DNA of 64,000 nt from Williamsia muralis NBRC 105860 (GTDB lineage Bacteria > Actinomycetota > Actinomycetes > Mycobacteriales > Mycobacteriaceae). The stretch spans positions 62,001 to 126,000 of the forward strand of contig NZ_BDAP01000006.1 of assembly GCF_001598915.1 (NCBI RefSeq), in the 5' to 3' direction. Of this stretch, positions 63,170 through 64,000 are shown piece after piece. The stretch's first letter is position 1, and each line of letters opens with the position of its first letter. The notes under the pieces are model-generated. The model saw only the letters and a program-made list of their open reading frames with translations. It made no database searches and was not told the DNA's origin. The translations under genes and the position numbers were made by a program.

Positions 63170-64000
63170 GTGGGTTGGCACAACGGCCCTCCGACCTGGT
63201 CGGAGCTGGAACGGGTTCTTTCCGGGCGGCCGCATGTCGGCGGCCGATCCGGCGAGACCTTTGCCGGCGACGGTGGCGACAGTCCGGCGTGGTCGCGTAA
63301 ACGCACGCCCTACGAGGCCGGCGAGTTACGACGAGGCAAGTCGCAGGTCCGGTACGCCGAACTGCACGCCCACAGCTCCTACAGTTTTCTCGACGGGGCC
63401 AGCAGTCCCGAGGAGATGGCAGAGGAAGCGCATCGGCTGGGCCTCGAAGCCTTGGCGATCACCGACCACAACGGGTTCTACGGTGTGGTGCGTTTCGCCG
63501 AGGCAGCCCTGGAATGGAAGCTGCCCACCGTCTTCGGCTCCGAACTCTCGCTGCTGCGTGATGCCCCTCGCACCGGTGTGGCCGATCCGGACGGTTCGCA
63601 TCTGCTGGTCCTGGCCCGGGGCCAGGAGGGCTACCGCAGGCTGTCCCGGCAGATCGCCGCCGGACACATGGCGGCAGGTGAGAAGGGACTGCTGCGTTTT
63701 GACGTCGAGACGTTGGCAGGGGCCGCGGACGGGCATTGGCTGATACTCACCGGATGCCGAAAAGGAGCTGTGCGCCAGGCATTGTCGTCGAGCGGGCCGG
63801 ATGCCGCCGATGCTGCGCTCGGTGAGTTGATCGACCTGTTCGGCCGCGACAACGTGGCCGTGGAACTGACCGCGCAGGGGATGGCCGATGACGACGAACG
63901 CAACGCGGTGCTCGCGGGGCTGGCCCGGCGCAATCGGGTGATGACGGTGGCGACCACGGGCGCCCACTTCTCGGCGCCACATCGCAGGCGGCTGGCGATG
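63170..64000 (+). CDS. dnaE2: Error-prone DNA polymerase DnaE2 (N-terminal part, runs off the window)
   Basis: 277 codons from GTG 63,170 and open to the last base, so the 3' part (about 800 residues) is outside. The start GWHNGPPTWSELERVLSGRP matches the N-terminus of mycobacterial DnaE2. The PHP domain begins VRYAELHAHSSYSFLDGASSPEEMAEEAHRLGLEALAITDHNGFYGVVRFAEAA. Family knowledge: DnaE2 with ImuA' and ImuB forms the SOS mutasome causing damage-induced mutation. A LexA box overlaps its promoter region. It is divergent from the PLP-enzyme operon. Confidence 0.95.
   Translation, partial: MGWHNGPPTWSELERVLSGRPHVGGRSGETFAGDGGDSPAWSRKRTPYEAGELRRGKSQVRYAELHAHSSYSFLDGASSPEEMAEEAHRLGLEALAITDHNGFYGVVRFAEAALEWKLPTVFGSELSLLRDAPRTGVADPDGSHLLVLARGQEGYRRLSRQIAAGHMAAGEKGLLRFDVETLAGAADGHWLILTGCRKGAVRQALSSSGPDAADAALGELIDLFGRDNVAVELTAQGMADDDERNAVLAGLARRNRVMTVATTGAHFSAPHRRRLAM

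Overview
The window is high-GC DNA from a mycolic-acid actinomycete (Mycobacteriales). Gordonia or a close relative is the best guess. The basis is gene order rather than any search: eccC4, a type VII secretion-associated protein, rplM, rpsI, glmM ... glmS, nnr, alr, tsaE, tsaB, rimI, tsaD, groES, groEL1 | whiB3, sigD, rsdA, guaB2, guaB3, choD, guaA ... imuA', imuB, dnaE2 follows the Mycobacterium tuberculosis Rv34xx-Rv33xx backbone. SOS boxes, a CIRCE element and frequent GTG starts fit the same group.

Region 1 (1 to about 11,814) is accessory DNA. It carries two RNA-like inverted-repeat structures, an anchored surface protein, a small serine recombinase with a res-like site, and a dense anti-invader cluster. 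The cluster has four parts. The first is a four-gene overlapping operon: EVE-like/HNH nuclease, 125-aa protein, SEC-C-type zinc protein and HEPN-motif protein. The second is a divergent HNH nuclease. The third is a C5-cytosine methyltransferase with a NgoMIV-family restriction enzyme and a Vsr mismatch nuclease. The fourth is a HipA-like plus DUF3037 pair. On reading, this stretch has no GCCGGC site (the NgoMIV target), although CCCGGG occurs about eight times. The island ends inside the codons of the first Walker A motif of eccC4, so the ESX-4 ATPase is cut there. The other end lies left of the window.

Region 2 (11,800-27,300) holds the eccC4 remnant and its partner, the ribosomal proteins L13 and S9, glmM, a HAD phosphatase, and a three-gene operon resembling Rv3440c/Rv3439c. 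It also holds a hydrolase-fold protein without a nucleophile. An alanyl-tRNA synthetase lacking its editing and C-Ala domains converges on an MprF-type aminoacyl-phosphatidylglycerol synthase, which shares a strand with a membrane-anchored esterase. I propose this trio as a lipid-alanylation module.

Region 3 (27,300-51,700) is core metabolism. It contains glmS, then an overlapping operon nnr-alr-hydrolase-tsaE-tsaB-rimI-tsaD, interrupted from groESL by a MarR/MFS efflux pair. GroES-GroEL1 (CIRCE controlled), whiB3, sigD/rsdA, guaB2, guaB3, choD (with a palindromic operator), guaA and a SAM methyltransferase follow.

Region 4 (51,700-64,000) has a PspC-type envelope-stress locus divergent from a PspC-histidine kinase and NarL-type regulator, and a Ser/Thr kinase without a sensor domain. 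The SOS mutasome imuA'-imuB-dnaE2 has two LexA boxes. Between imuB and dnaE2 lie a decayed flavin monooxygenase gene, a DUF1697 protein, a lipoprotein serpin and a D-amino-acid-type PLP enzyme; the last three are translationally coupled.
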